Assembly: GCF_028550595.1 (NCBI RefSeq)
Contig: NZ_JAQQGN010000005.1
Span: 186,001 to 250,000 of the forward strand
Direction: 5' to 3'
DNA length: 64,000 bases
Source: Luteimonas sp. BLCC-B24
Lineage (GTDB): Bacteria > Pseudomonadota > Gammaproteobacteria > Xanthomonadales > Xanthomonadaceae
Below, in pieces: positions 57,003 through 64,000 of this stretch. Numbering within the stretch: the stretch's first letter is position 1; each line of letters opens with the position of its first letter. Under the pieces are notes generated by a model. That model was not told the origin of the DNA, searched no databases, and worked only from the letters and a program-made list of their open reading frames with translations. Made by a program: the position numbers and the translations under genes.

Positions 57003-57824
57003 ATGCGTCGCGCCCTGCCGTTGCTGCTTCCCTTCGCCCTGATCGCCTGTTCGCCGGCCACGCCGCCGGCCGATTCCGCCGCCACCCCGGCCGCCGCGCC
57101 CGCGGACCTGCCCGATGCCGCCACCGCCGACCACGCCGCGACACTGGGCGCCTATCACTGGCGTCTGGTCGACGCCCGCGACGGCGCGGGTGCGCCGATC
57201 GACGGCCTGCTCGCCGAAGGCGGCGCGCCGCTGCAGCTGGACTTCCGCGACGGCGGCGTCTCGGTCTCCAATGCCTGCAACCGCATCAACGCCAGCGTGA
57301 CCCTCGACGACGACCGGCTCGAGGTCGGGCCGGCGGTCTCCACCCAGATGGCGTGCCTGGACGAGCGCCTGGCCGGCCTCGAGCGCGAAATCGGGGCGCG
57401 CCTGCCGGGCACGCACCGGCTCGCGATCACCGCCGGCGACACCCCGCGCCTGAGCCTGCAGACCGACGGCGGCGAGACGCTGCAGTTCGAGGGCGCGCCG
57501 ACGCCCGCCACCCGCTACGGCAGCACCGGCGAACAGGTGTTTCTGGAAATCGCGCCCGAGCGCGTGGCCTGCACCCATCCGCTGATCCCCGATCACCGCT
57601 GCCTGCAGGTGCGCCCGGTGCAGTACGACGACGCCGGCGTGCGCCGGCCGGGCGAGGCCGAGTGGACGCCGCTGTACCAGGAGATCGAGGGCTTCGAGCA
57701 CGAGGACGGCATGCGCAACGTGCTGCGTGTGCAGCGCTTCGACGTGGCCGACCCGCCGGCCGATGCACCGTCGCAGGCCTATGTGCTGGACATGGTGGTC
57801 GAATCGGAGAACGCGCGGCGCTGA
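57003..57824 (+). CDS. META and DUF4377 domain lipoprotein
   Basis: 273 aa. Lipobox LIAC near residue 15, then an Ala/Pro linker, a META domain (~45-160: AYHWRLVDARDGAGAPIDGL, GVSVSNACNRINASVTLD, STQMACLDERLAGLE) and a DUF4377 domain (~175-270: EIAPERVACTHPLIPDHRCL, WTPLYQEIEGFEHEDG, VLRVQRF). Both domains occur in HslJ-like envelope proteins; exact role unknown. Divergent from the VOC/sigma genes. Confidence 0.92.
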   Translation: MRRALPLLLPFALIACSPATPPADSAATPAAAPADLPDAATADHAATLGAYHWRLVDARDGAGAPIDGLLAEGGAPLQLDFRDGGVSVSNACNRINASVTLDDDRLEVGPAVSTQMACLDERLAGLEREIGARLPGTHRLAITAGDTPRLSLQTDGGETLQFEGAPTPATRYGSTGEQVFLEIAPERVACTHPLIPDHRCLQVRPVQYDDAGVRRPGEAEWTPLYQEIEGFEHEDGMRNVLRVQRFDVADPPADAPSQAYVLDMVVESENARR

Positions 57825-57839
57825 CGTCCGCGCGCCCGG

Positions 57840-57873
57840 GATGGTTCCCGCGCGTGAGGCGCGCGGGACCATC
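57840..57873. terminator. Hairpin between convergent META lipoprotein and PEBP genes
   Basis: GATGGTTCCCGCGCG pairs with CGCGCGGGACCATC (one bulged T) around a five-base loop: a 14-bp stem filling the gap between two convergent genes. No T-run. Probably a bidirectional stop. Confidence 0.6.
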
Positions 57874-57875
57874 GG

Positions 57876-58493
57876 TCAGGCCGGCTGCGCCTGCGGATGC
57901 AGCGCGTAGCTGCCCCAGACGCTGGCCTCGGCCAGTACATGGCCCTGCATGGCCCGCTGCACGTCGCCGGCGGTGAACCGCTCGGGCAGCTCGAGCCGGG
58001 CGACATCGAGCGCGAACAGGCGGAAGAAGTAGCGGTGCGTGCGCAGGTCGTTCGGTGGCGGGTACGGACCGTCGTAGCCGAACCAGTCGCCGGCCATGTC
58101 CGGATCGCCGGCGAACCAGCCGGTGTAGTCGTTGAGTCCCTGACGCGCGCCGGCCGGGCCGGGCGGCGTGCGCTTGCCGCCCTTGGTCACGCCGTCACTG
58201 GCGCTGCCCTCGGCGATGCTGCGCAGGTCGGACGCGAGGTCGACCATCGCCCAGTGCACGAACGGCCCGCGCGGATGTTCGACCGGAATCTCGACCCCGT
58301 CCTTGCCGGCCAGCGACGGATCGGTGGGCGCATCGGGATCGATGCACAACAGCGCGAACGCGCGCGTGCCGGCCGGCACGTCGTCCCAGGCCAGGTGCGG
58401 ATTGCGGTTGCCGCCGAAGCCGTCCGGTGTGCCCGCGGCATACCGGGCCGGAATCGGCTGGCCGGGTTCGAAGCTGTCACTGTGGATACGCAT
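57876..58493 (-). CDS. YbhB/YbcL-type PEBP (Raf kinase inhibitor-like) protein
   Basis: 205 aa, no signal peptide. PEBP motifs: NPHLAWDDVPAGTRAFALLC, DPDAPT, RGPFVHWAMVDLASDL and GYDGPYPPPNDLRTHRYFFRLFALD. They form the ligand pocket for phosphate-like groups. Bacterial members have no proven role. Convergent with the META lipoprotein gene. Confidence 0.93.
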   Translation of the reverse strand: MRIHSDSFEPGQPIPARYAAGTPDGFGGNRNPHLAWDDVPAGTRAFALLCIDPDAPTDPSLAGKDGVEIPVEHPRGPFVHWAMVDLASDLRSIAEGSASDGVTKGGKRTPPGPAGARQGLNDYTGWFAGDPDMAGDWFGYDGPYPPPNDLRTHRYFFRLFALDVARLELPERFTAGDVQRAMQGHVLAEASVWGSYALHPQAQPA

Positions 58494-58517
58494 GTCGTCT
58501 CCCGTGCGGTCGAGGAA

Positions 58518-60587
58518 TCAGTCCCGTGGATACCCCAGGCGCACCGCGACCGGCGTCAAGGCGCCGATGGCCGTCGGCAGGGCCTGGATGTAATTGCGCC
58601 AGTGGCCCACCGGGAAGCGGTCCGGGCCTAGGGCGTCGAGCGGCGGCGCGGGGAAATCGGTGATGCCGAGCGCCTCGCCCAGCGACGCGGCCAGCGCGGC
58701 CGGGTCCGCGGCCGGCGCATCGGTACGCACCAGGGTGTGCGGCACGAGGTCCTGCTCGACGATGTCGGCCAGCTGGGCGAGGTGGCGCGCCAGCCACGCC
58801 GCGGCGCGGTCGGCGTCGTCGATGCGCAGGGTCAGCATCGTGCCGAAAGCCAGCCAGTCGATCAGCATGTCGCGCGGATCGCGCACCGCCAGCAGCAGGC
58901 GCGCATTGGGCAGTTCGCTGCGCAGCACCGACACCCAGGCGTTGTCCCACCACGGCAGCCAGTCGACGATCGCGCCTTGCGCGACGCCGCGCGCCTCGAA
59001 CTGCGACCGCCAGCCGTCGACGACCTGCGCGGCGGTGAACTCGCCCGCGACGAACCGCGCCGGCGTGGCGGTGCTCTGGAAGGCGTCCGGCACGCCACCG
59101 ACGAAGCGGTCACTGCGGAACACGGGAATCATCCGCTCCAGCACCGCGGCGATGCGGTCGGCATTGGCGCCCGGTCCGCCGTAGAGGAACACCGCCGGCG
59201 CCTGCGCCGGATCGGCGTCCGCGCGCGCGGGCCACGCGGCCGGCGCCGGCGTGGGTTCGGGCGCGGCGCCTGTCGCGGCGCTCGACTCGACGCTGACCGC
59301 GGTCCACGTCGCCGCGGCCTCGGCGTGGCGTCCGGCCGCGTCTTGGGCCATGCCGATCCAGCGCTGCAGCATGATGCGGGCGGCATCGTGCGCGGTGGGC
59401 AACAGGCCGTGCGCGAACGCGATCGCGGCATCGGCGTCGCGCGCCAGCAGGCGGTTGAACTGGAACTCGTTGGCGACCGCGTGCCCGGGCTGCAGCGCGG
59501 TGATCACCCGGGACGCGGCCTCGGCGGCGTCGTGATCGCCGGTGGCGGCGTGGTGGGTCATCCGCGCCTGCAGCGCGGGCACGTGATCGGGCCGCGCGTC
59601 GTTCCAGCGCTCGACCACCGCGCCGGCCGATGCACTGCCGAAGGGTTCGAATGCCAGGCGCGACAGCCACAGGTGATCGGCCTCGGGCGCCGTCGCCAGC
59701 GCGCGATCGATCGCCTCGCGCGCCTCGTCGTGGGCACCGGTGGCGCTCCACAGGCCCACCAGCGCCTCGGTGGTGCGCCGCGACTGCGGCATCGCCTCGA
59801 AGGCCGCGCGCAGCAGCGGCAGCGCGCGCTCCGGCCGACCGGCGCGCAGTTCCAGCTCGCCGCCGATGGTCTGCCACACCGGCGAGGTCTGGGCCGGGTC
59901 GGCATTGAGCTCGGCGATCATGTCGGCGGCTTCGGCCGGCCGGCCCTGCTCCAGCACGATGCGCGCCAGGAGGCCGCGCAGCTGCGCCTGGCCGGTGGTC
60001 TCGAGCACGCGCCGGAACGACTGCTCGGCGAACGCCAGATGGCCGCGGGCCAGATAGGCGAACGCCAGCGCGTTGAGCACCTGCAGGTCCTCGGGCGCAC
60101 GCTCGGACGCCGCGACCAGCAGCGCGAGCGCGCGGTCGTGGTCGCCGCGGCGGGAGGCCAGCGTGCCTTCGATCATCGTCGTCCACGGATGGTCGGGCGC
60201 CACGCGCGCGGCGAGCTTGTGCTGGCGCTCGGCCTCGTCGAGATCGCCGCGGCCGATCGCCAGCTGGGCCTGCATCACGTAGGCGCCGAACTGGTTGGGA
60301 TCGAGTGCGACGCTCTGCGACAGCGCCGCCAGCGCGGCGTCGACGTCGCGGCTGTCGAGCAGCATGCCGGCGCGCTGGAAGTGCAGATCGGCATCGTCGG
60401 GCGCGAGCGCGAGCGCGGCGTCGAGCGCGGCGCGCGCGCCGTCGCGATCGCCGGCGGCGCGCAGCGCGGTCGCCAGCCAGCGCTGGGCCGCGGCGTCCTG
60501 CGGCGCGTCGGCCACGGCCTGGCGCGCGAGGTCCAGCGCTTCGTCGTGGGCGCCGCGGCGCAGGGCGTCGAGAATCCTGTCTTGCAT
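58518..60587 (-). CDS. TPR-repeat sulfotransferase-like protein
   Basis: 689 aa. Residues 1-~420 are tandem 34-residue TPR units (HDEALDLARQAVADAPQDAA; DADLHFQRAGMLLDSRDVDA). Residues ~460-680 look like a sulfotransferase_3-type domain: VFLYGGPGANADRIAAVLER, LLAVRDPRDMLIDWLAFG, HLAQLADIVEQDLV, FPVGHWRNYIQAL. The usual PAPS loop (S-G-x-x-R-S-G-T) is replaced by YGGPGANADR, while the 3'-phosphate motif RDPRD is kept, so catalysis is uncertain. Confidence 0.88.
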   Translation of the reverse strand: MQDRILDALRRGAHDEALDLARQAVADAPQDAAAQRWLATALRAAGDRDGARAALDAALALAPDDADLHFQRAGMLLDSRDVDAALAALSQSVALDPNQFGAYVMQAQLAIGRGDLDEAERQHKLAARVAPDHPWTTMIEGTLASRRGDHDRALALLVAASERAPEDLQVLNALAFAYLARGHLAFAEQSFRRVLETTGQAQLRGLLARIVLEQGRPAEAADMIAELNADPAQTSPVWQTIGGELELRAGRPERALPLLRAAFEAMPQSRRTTEALVGLWSATGAHDEAREAIDRALATAPEADHLWLSRLAFEPFGSASAGAVVERWNDARPDHVPALQARMTHHAATGDHDAAEAASRVITALQPGHAVANEFQFNRLLARDADAAIAFAHGLLPTAHDAARIMLQRWIGMAQDAAGRHAEAAATWTAVSVESSAATGAAPEPTPAPAAWPARADADPAQAPAVFLYGGPGANADRIAAVLERMIPVFRSDRFVGGVPDAFQSTATPARFVAGEFTAAQVVDGWRSQFEARGVAQGAIVDWLPWWDNAWVSVLRSELPNARLLLAVRDPRDMLIDWLAFGTMLTLRIDDADRAAAWLARHLAQLADIVEQDLVPHTLVRTDAPAADPAALAASLGEALGITDFPAPPLDALGPDRFPVGHWRNYIQALPTAIGALTPVAVRLGYPRD

Positions 60588-60671
60588 CGTGTCTGCTGCC
60601 GGCGCGGAGCCGTCCGTCGGGATGGCCGGCCATTGTAGCGAGCGCGGCGGACGCGGCCGCTCCGCGCCGGA

Positions 60672-61784
60672 TCAGGCGCCGGTCGGGTTGGCGTGGATCG
60701 CCGCGGCCAGTCGGGTGCGGGTGCCGGCTTCGCGCGCCGCGTCGGCATGCGTGGCCAGGCGGGCGGTCACCCAGCGCTCGGCAAACCCGTCGAGGCGCGC
60801 GTCGAGCAGGAAGCCGCAGTGGCCGCCCCAGCGGCTCAGCTCCACCCGGGCATGCCCGGGCAGCGCCAGCGCGTGGAATTCGTCGAGCGGGATCACCGGA
60901 TCGTCCGCCGACATCAGGATGTCGGCCGGCACCTGCAGGGCGGCGAGCCGGTCGCCGGCGATCGAATAGCCGTCGAAGTAACGGTCGATCGAACCGAAAT
61001 CGGTGTGCGTGTGCACCAGCCAGTCGGTGAGTTCGCGCATGCCCAGCTTGAGCGTCGCGTCGTCGAAGGTGTGGCGCTGCGGAAACAGTTCGCGCTTGCG
61101 CCGCAGCGACGCCCGCCAGTTGCGCTCGAAATGGCGCAGGTACAGGCGGTGGCCGCGCTCCATGTAGAGCATCGTGCGCGCGGGATCGATGACCGGGCAC
61201 ACGGCGGCCACGCCCGCCAGCTGCAGGCCCGCGGCCGGCGCGCGCAGCCCCAGCCGCAGCGCGAAGTTGCCGCCCAGCGAATACCCCGCCGCGACCATCG
61301 GACGCGCCGGAAACCGCCGCGCCACATCGACCGCGGCGTGGACCACCTCGTCGATGCGGTTGGAATGGAAGATCGCCTCGTTGAGATGGTGGCTGCCGCC
61401 GTGATCGCGGAAATTCAGCCGGAACACCTCGAAGCCGCGTTCGAGCATGCGGGCTGCGGTCAGCCGCATGTAGCTCGATTCGGTGCTGCCCTCCCAGCCG
61501 TGCAGCAGCAGCGCCAGACCGCGCGGGGCCTGGCCCGGCACCACGCTGTGCAGGCCGTGCAGGCGCACGCCGTCACCGCCGTCGACCAGGTGCTCGGTGG
61601 TCACCGCACCGGTGCCCGCCAGCCGCCGGGCTCCGCGCTGGCGCCGCCAGGGGCTGCTGGCCAGCACGGTCTGCACGTGCGGGCTGCGCAGCCACAGCGG
61701 CGGGGCGTAATCGCTGCCGCCGACGCGTGCGTTGCCCGCCGCGGCCGCGGATGCATCCGCATCGAGCGGACGCTCGAACGTCAT
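60672..61784 (-). CDS. YheT family alpha/beta hydrolase
   Basis: 370 aa. Starts with PPLWLRSPHVQTVLASSPWR, the YheT hallmark, followed by LLLHGWEGSTESSYMRLTAA, FEVFRLNFRDHGGSHHLNE, nucleophile Ser in VAAGYSLGGNFALRLGL, ILMSADDPVIPLDEF (Asp) and RWGGHCGFL (His). Esterase or thioesterase activity is likely; the natural substrate is unknown. ATG 61784 overlaps the acyltransferase stop by 4 nt. Confidence 0.94.
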   Translation of the reverse strand: MTFERPLDADASAAAAGNARVGGSDYAPPLWLRSPHVQTVLASSPWRRQRGARRLAGTGAVTTEHLVDGGDGVRLHGLHSVVPGQAPRGLALLLHGWEGSTESSYMRLTAARMLERGFEVFRLNFRDHGGSHHLNEAIFHSNRIDEVVHAAVDVARRFPARPMVAAGYSLGGNFALRLGLRAPAAGLQLAGVAAVCPVIDPARTMLYMERGHRLYLRHFERNWRASLRRKRELFPQRHTFDDATLKLGMRELTDWLVHTHTDFGSIDRYFDGYSIAGDRLAALQVPADILMSADDPVIPLDEFHALALPGHARVELSRWGGHCGFLLDARLDGFAERWVTARLATHADAAREAGTRTRLAAAIHANPTGA

Positions 61785-62581
61785 CCCACCGGTCCCAGCG
61801 CGGCGACGATGCGTTCGCGCGAGACCTCGGCGATCCGCCGCCGGCCCTCGGTGTTGGCCGGCAGAATGGGGTCGAGGAACATCACCTCGGCCGGGCGCAC
61901 CGGCTCGCCGAGCAGGCGCAGGAAATTGGCGAAGAACGATTCGCGCTCGCCGAACGCGACCGTGGCCTGCCCTTCCCCGTCGGCGCCGTAGCGCAGCGCC
62001 ACCGGCTGCACGGCCACGTCGGCCTCGACCGCGGCCTGGAAGATGCGCGCATGGAAGGGCCCGACGTGATCGCCGCCGCGGGTGCGGCCTTCGGGAAACA
62101 CGCCCACGCCCCGCCCGCTGCGCAGGCGCGCGACCATCTCGTGGAGCACGCCGCCCAGCGATTCCTGGCTGCCGCGCTGGTGGAAGATCGTCTCGCCGCG
62201 GCCCGCCAGCCAGCCGACCACCGGCCAGCCGGCGATTTCGCGCTTGGCGACGAAGCCCATCATCCGCTGGCTGTGGAGTGCGGAAATGTCGATCCAGCTC
62301 ACGTGGTTGGCGACGAACAGCACCGCGCCCGGCAACGGCGTCCCCACCCGGCGCAGGCGGAAGCCGAAGATCCACATCAGCCCGCCCTGCCACCAGCGGA
62401 TCGCGCGATGGCCGGGCGACTCCGCCGTCCAGCGGCGCCCGGCCAGCGCCGGCATGCCGAGTATCAGCACCACCGGCAGATGCACGCATGCATGCCACAG
62501 CAACATCGGTACGCGGACCGCATAGCGCAGCGCGCGCGCGGGCGTACCGCCAGCGGCGGCCAGACGGGGGAGCGAGGTCAT
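61781..62581 (-). CDS. 1-acyl-sn-glycerol-3-phosphate acyltransferase-like protein
   Basis: 266 aa membrane-associated PlsC-family enzyme. Block I NHVSWIDISAL (HxxxxD), block II near MMGFVAKREIAGWPVVGWL, block III VFPEGRTRGGDHVGPFHARI, block IV DVAVQPVALRYG. It transfers acyl chains to lysophosphatidate or a related acceptor. One N-terminal membrane helix (MLLWHACVHLPVVLILGM). Coupled to the YheT hydrolase gene. Confidence 0.93.
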   Translation of the reverse strand: MTSLPRLAAAGGTPARALRYAVRVPMLLWHACVHLPVVLILGMPALAGRRWTAESPGHRAIRWWQGGLMWIFGFRLRRVGTPLPGAVLFVANHVSWIDISALHSQRMMGFVAKREIAGWPVVGWLAGRGETIFHQRGSQESLGGVLHEMVARLRSGRGVGVFPEGRTRGGDHVGPFHARIFQAAVEADVAVQPVALRYGADGEGQATVAFGERESFFANFLRLLGEPVRPAEVMFLDPILPANTEGRRRIAEVSRERIVAALGPVG

Positions 62582-62636
62582 GCGGGCACGATACCGAAAG
62601 CCGACCGGCGCCGGCTAGCGAAATGAATGCGCGATG

Positions 62637-63053
62637 TCACGGCTTCGGTATCACGGCGAGGGTCAGACGCGACACGCAGACGGCGCGTCCGCGCTCGTCC
62701 TCGATGCGGATGTCCCACACCTGGGTGCTGCGGCCGACGTGCACCGCGCGCGCCGTGCCGGTGACCAGGCCACTGCGCACCCCGCGCAGATGGTTGGCGT
62801 TGATCTCGATGCCGACCACGCCGCAGCCCTCGGGCGCGGCCAGACCGCCGCCGGTGCTGCCGAGCGTCTCGGCCAGCAACGCGGACGCCCCGCCGTGCAG
62901 CAGGCCGTAGGGCTGATGGGTGCGGCCATCGACCGGCATCGTCGCGCGCAGGTAGTCGGCGCCGATCTCGGTGAACACGATGCCGAGCGCGGCGATCGCG
63001 GTATCGGTCGACAGGGCGTTGAGCTGGTCGACCGTGGTGTCAGTGCGGAACAT
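62637..63053 (-). CDS. Hotdog-fold thioesterase (PaaI/YdiI-like)
   Basis: 138 aa. Hotdog motif with the catalytic region QPYGLLHGGASALLAETLGS (the Glu and HGG present) and EINANHLRGVRSGLVTGTAR. It resembles YdiI/MenI-like acyl-CoA thioesterases. Follows the small-peptide operon on the same strand after a 118-bp gap. Confidence 0.93.
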   Translation of the reverse strand: MFRTDTTVDQLNALSTDTAIAALGIVFTEIGADYLRATMPVDGRTHQPYGLLHGGASALLAETLGSTGGGLAAPEGCGVVGIEINANHLRGVRSGLVTGTARAVHVGRSTQVWDIRIEDERGRAVCVSRLTLAVIPKP

Positions 63054-63171
63054 GCGGCGCGGATCCGGTGTGGGGAGCCGGACAGCTTAAGACCCCCGGC
63101 GGTGTCCGCCAGACCCGGACCGCCACGCAGCGTCGTCCACGGTGCGGATGCCGTCCGGCGTGCGCGGCGGG

Positions 63172-63321
63172 TCAGTGCACCCGGAACAGCGTCGGACGCG
63201 GGGCGCTCAGCCACGAGGCGCGCGTATAGCGGCTGCCGAACGACGGCGGGGCGAGGCGGTGATCCAGCGCACGCGGGGACGCGGCGGTGGCGGGAACGGG
63301 TGATGTCGAGGGACGGGACAT
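63172..63321 (-). CDS. Tandem mini-protein 4 of an unrecognised family
   Basis: 49 aa. SD AGGAG (63333-63329) seven bases before the ATG. Arg/Ala/Pro/Ser-rich, no signal peptide. It has the block SPRALDHRLAPPSFGSRY, nearly the same as APRALDLAPRARSFGTGY of mini-protein 1, and ends PTLFRVH, the family C-terminal motif (P-x-[RL]-F-[RQ]-[VLI]-x-stop). Last of four tandem genes. Function unknown. Confidence 0.65.
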   Translation of the reverse strand: MSRPSTSPVPATAASPRALDHRLAPPSFGSRYTRASWLSAPRPTLFRVH

Positions 63322-63360
63322 GGCGGAACTCCTGACGGCGCGGTTGCGCGGACGGCGGAC

Positions 63361-63498
63361 TCAGACCAGGCGGAAGCGGGCGGGGAACGGCGAGGCCGTG
63401 GCGGCACGCCGGCGCTCGGCGAAATCGCGGCGGAACGGACGCGCGGTGGGCTGGGCGGCGATCGGCGCGAGCCGGGACGGGGCGGACATGCGGTGCAT
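63361..63498 (-). CDS. Tandem mini-protein 3 of an unrecognised family
   Basis: 45 aa from the ATG at 63498, with SD GAGGAT six bases before it; the in-frame ATG at 63489 has no SD. Composition Arg/Ala/Pro (RPFRRDFAERRRAATAS), ending PFPARFRLV. The C-terminus matches those of its three neighbours. No known domain. Confidence 0.65.
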   Translation of the reverse strand: MHRMSAPSRLAPIAAQPTARPFRRDFAERRRAATASPFPARFRLV

Positions 63499-63527
63499 CG
63501 GCGGATCCTCGGGTGGGGCGGACGGGT

Positions 63528-63701
63528 TCAGGCGATCTGGAAGCGGCTGGGCAGGGTGCCGGCGGCGTAGCGTGCGCGGGCATAGCCGGCGGTGCGTGCC
63601 GAGGCCACCAGGCGGGCGGTGCAGGTCGGGAGGCCTGCGGCCGCATCGGCGACGGGGAGGCGGGCGGCGGCGGCGTGAACGATGGCGAGCATGCGGGTCA
63701 T
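63528..63701 (-). CDS. Tandem mini-protein 2 of an unrecognised family
   Basis: 57 aa, SD AGGA nine bases before the ATG. It starts MTRMLAIVHAAAARLPVADA, mildly hydrophobic, with one Cys (residue 27), and continues ARTAGYARARYAAGTLPSRFQIA. The end PSRFQIA fits the shared motif, with Gln for Arg. Intergenic gaps on either side are only ~27-29 bp, so the set is one transcript. Confidence 0.65.
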   Translation of the reverse strand: MTRMLAIVHAAAARLPVADAAAGLPTCTARLVASARTAGYARARYAAGTLPSRFQIA

Positions 63702-63728
63702 GGCGATGGGTCCTGGGAACGGGGGCGG

Positions 63729-63884
63729 TCAGACGACGCGGAAGCGGGCGGGCACCGACGGGCGGCTGTAGCTGCGCGGCGCGGCGTAGCCGCTGCTGCG
63801 GCCGTAGCCGGTGCCGAAGCTGCGGGCACGCGGGGCGAGGTCGAGGGCGCGGGGGGCGGCGGCGTGGGGGGTCTGGGTCTGCAT
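63729..63884 (-). CDS. Tandem mini-protein 1 of an unrecognised family
   Basis: 51 aa with the strongest SD (AGGAGA, six bases before ATG 63884). It contains APRALDLAPRARSFGTGY (shared with mini-protein 4) and a Ser/Tyr/Arg stretch GRSSGYAAPRSYSRPSVPARFRVV whose end is the archetype of the family motif P-A-R-F-R-V-V. First gene of the array. An alternative start at 63950 would extend over the direct repeats and has no SD. Confidence 0.65.
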   Translation of the reverse strand: MQTQTPHAAAPRALDLAPRARSFGTGYGRSSGYAAPRSYSRPSVPARFRVV

Positions 63885-63900
63885 GGCGGGTCTCCTGGGT

Positions 63901-63920
63901 CGGTGTGCTTCGGTGTGCTG
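63901..63920. repeat. Two tandem 10-bp repeats in the mini-protein leader
   Basis: CGGTGTGCTT followed by CGGTGTGCTG, just upstream of the SD of mini-protein 1. They would lie in the 5' leader of the operon. Could be an RNA- or protein-binding leader element. Confidence 0.6.
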
Positions 63921-63932
63921 GTAGACTACAAC

Positions 63933-63961
63933 ACCACCGTCCGATAACACCAGGTGCCGAA
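63933..63961 (-). promoter_or_regulatory. Weak promoter candidate of the mini-protein operon
   Basis: On the minus strand TTCGGC (63961-63956), 17 bp, TAGTCT (63938-63933). Both hexamers match only 3 of 6. Two GGTGTT direct repeats spaced 16 bp overlap this region and may bind a regulator. The true promoter may be further right, outside the window. Confidence 0.25.
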
Positions 63962-64000
63962 GGTCATATCCCCCGCCTTGCGCTTATTTGTTCAGCTTTT

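Overview
The window is about 64 kb of very GC-rich bacterial chromosome with dense, short-spaced genes and strong GC bias at third codon positions. Gene content and order (tyrS / M23 peptidase / anmK, gpmI / envC-like / S41 protease, a bioB-F-H-C operon next to comF, and GGGATTC intergenic repeats) point to the Xanthomonadaceae, most like Luteimonas or Lysobacter. That assignment is inferred from recall of the group; no search was run. There is no phage, IS element, CRISPR array or rRNA. The window holds one tRNA gene, tRNA-Arg(CCG).

Layout. 1-5.3 kb: glycogen/trehalose operon (end of malQ, treY, a DUF2934 mini-protein, glgX), translationally coupled. 5.4-10.6 kb: DUF1264 lipoprotein, a divergent RES-like protein, a membrane LytTR regulator divergent from a membrane acyltransferase, a DUF892 ferritin-like protein and a small membrane protein. 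10.6-16.4 kb: mnmG, a candidate sigma-54-driven small RNA, a Gly/Tyr/Pro/Arg-rich lipoprotein, a threonine dehydratase-like enzyme, a YdcF protein, an NTF2-like protein and an exported protein. 16.6-22.2 kb: ABC transporter (ATPase plus two DUF3526-type permeases) and TonB receptor, behind a near-Zur inverted repeat. 22.2-28.4 kb: biotin operon bioB / membrane protein / bioF / DMT exporter / bioH / bioC, with a BirA-type operator that lies inside the start of the divergent comF. 28.5-31 kb: ubiA, ugd, tRNA-Arg. 31.2-35 kb: response regulator and a multi-PAS/GAF HWE histidine kinase cut by one amber codon.

35.3-40.7 kb: gpmI, envC-like and S41 protease genes, with a DUF559 gene wedged in. 40.7-44.7 kb: exported bactofilin-like protein, M28 peptidase, MAPEG, HAD phosphatase, DUF4326. 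44.7-50.7 kb: tyrS, M23 endopeptidase, anmK, a small protein and ampG; with envC and uppP elsewhere in the window these form a cell-wall synthesis and recycling theme. 50.7-54.4 kb: xth, a twice-frameshifted GNAT gene that overlaps pyrE, pyrE, a DUF4124-like protein and uppP. 54.6-58.5 kb: ECF42-like sigma factor with two VOC proteins, META/DUF4377 lipoprotein and a PEBP protein. 58.5-63.1 kb: TPR-sulfotransferase-like protein, YheT hydrolase, acyltransferase and hotdog thioesterase.

The most striking unexplained element is at the right end (63172-63884, minus strand). Four consecutive mini-genes of 45-57 codons, each with its own Shine-Dalgarno sequence, encode peptides sharing a C-terminal P-x-R-F-R-V-V-like ending. 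Two of them also share an internal PRALD...LAP..SFG block. I do not recognise this family. The second most interesting item is the putative RpoN-dependent sRNA upstream of mnmG.
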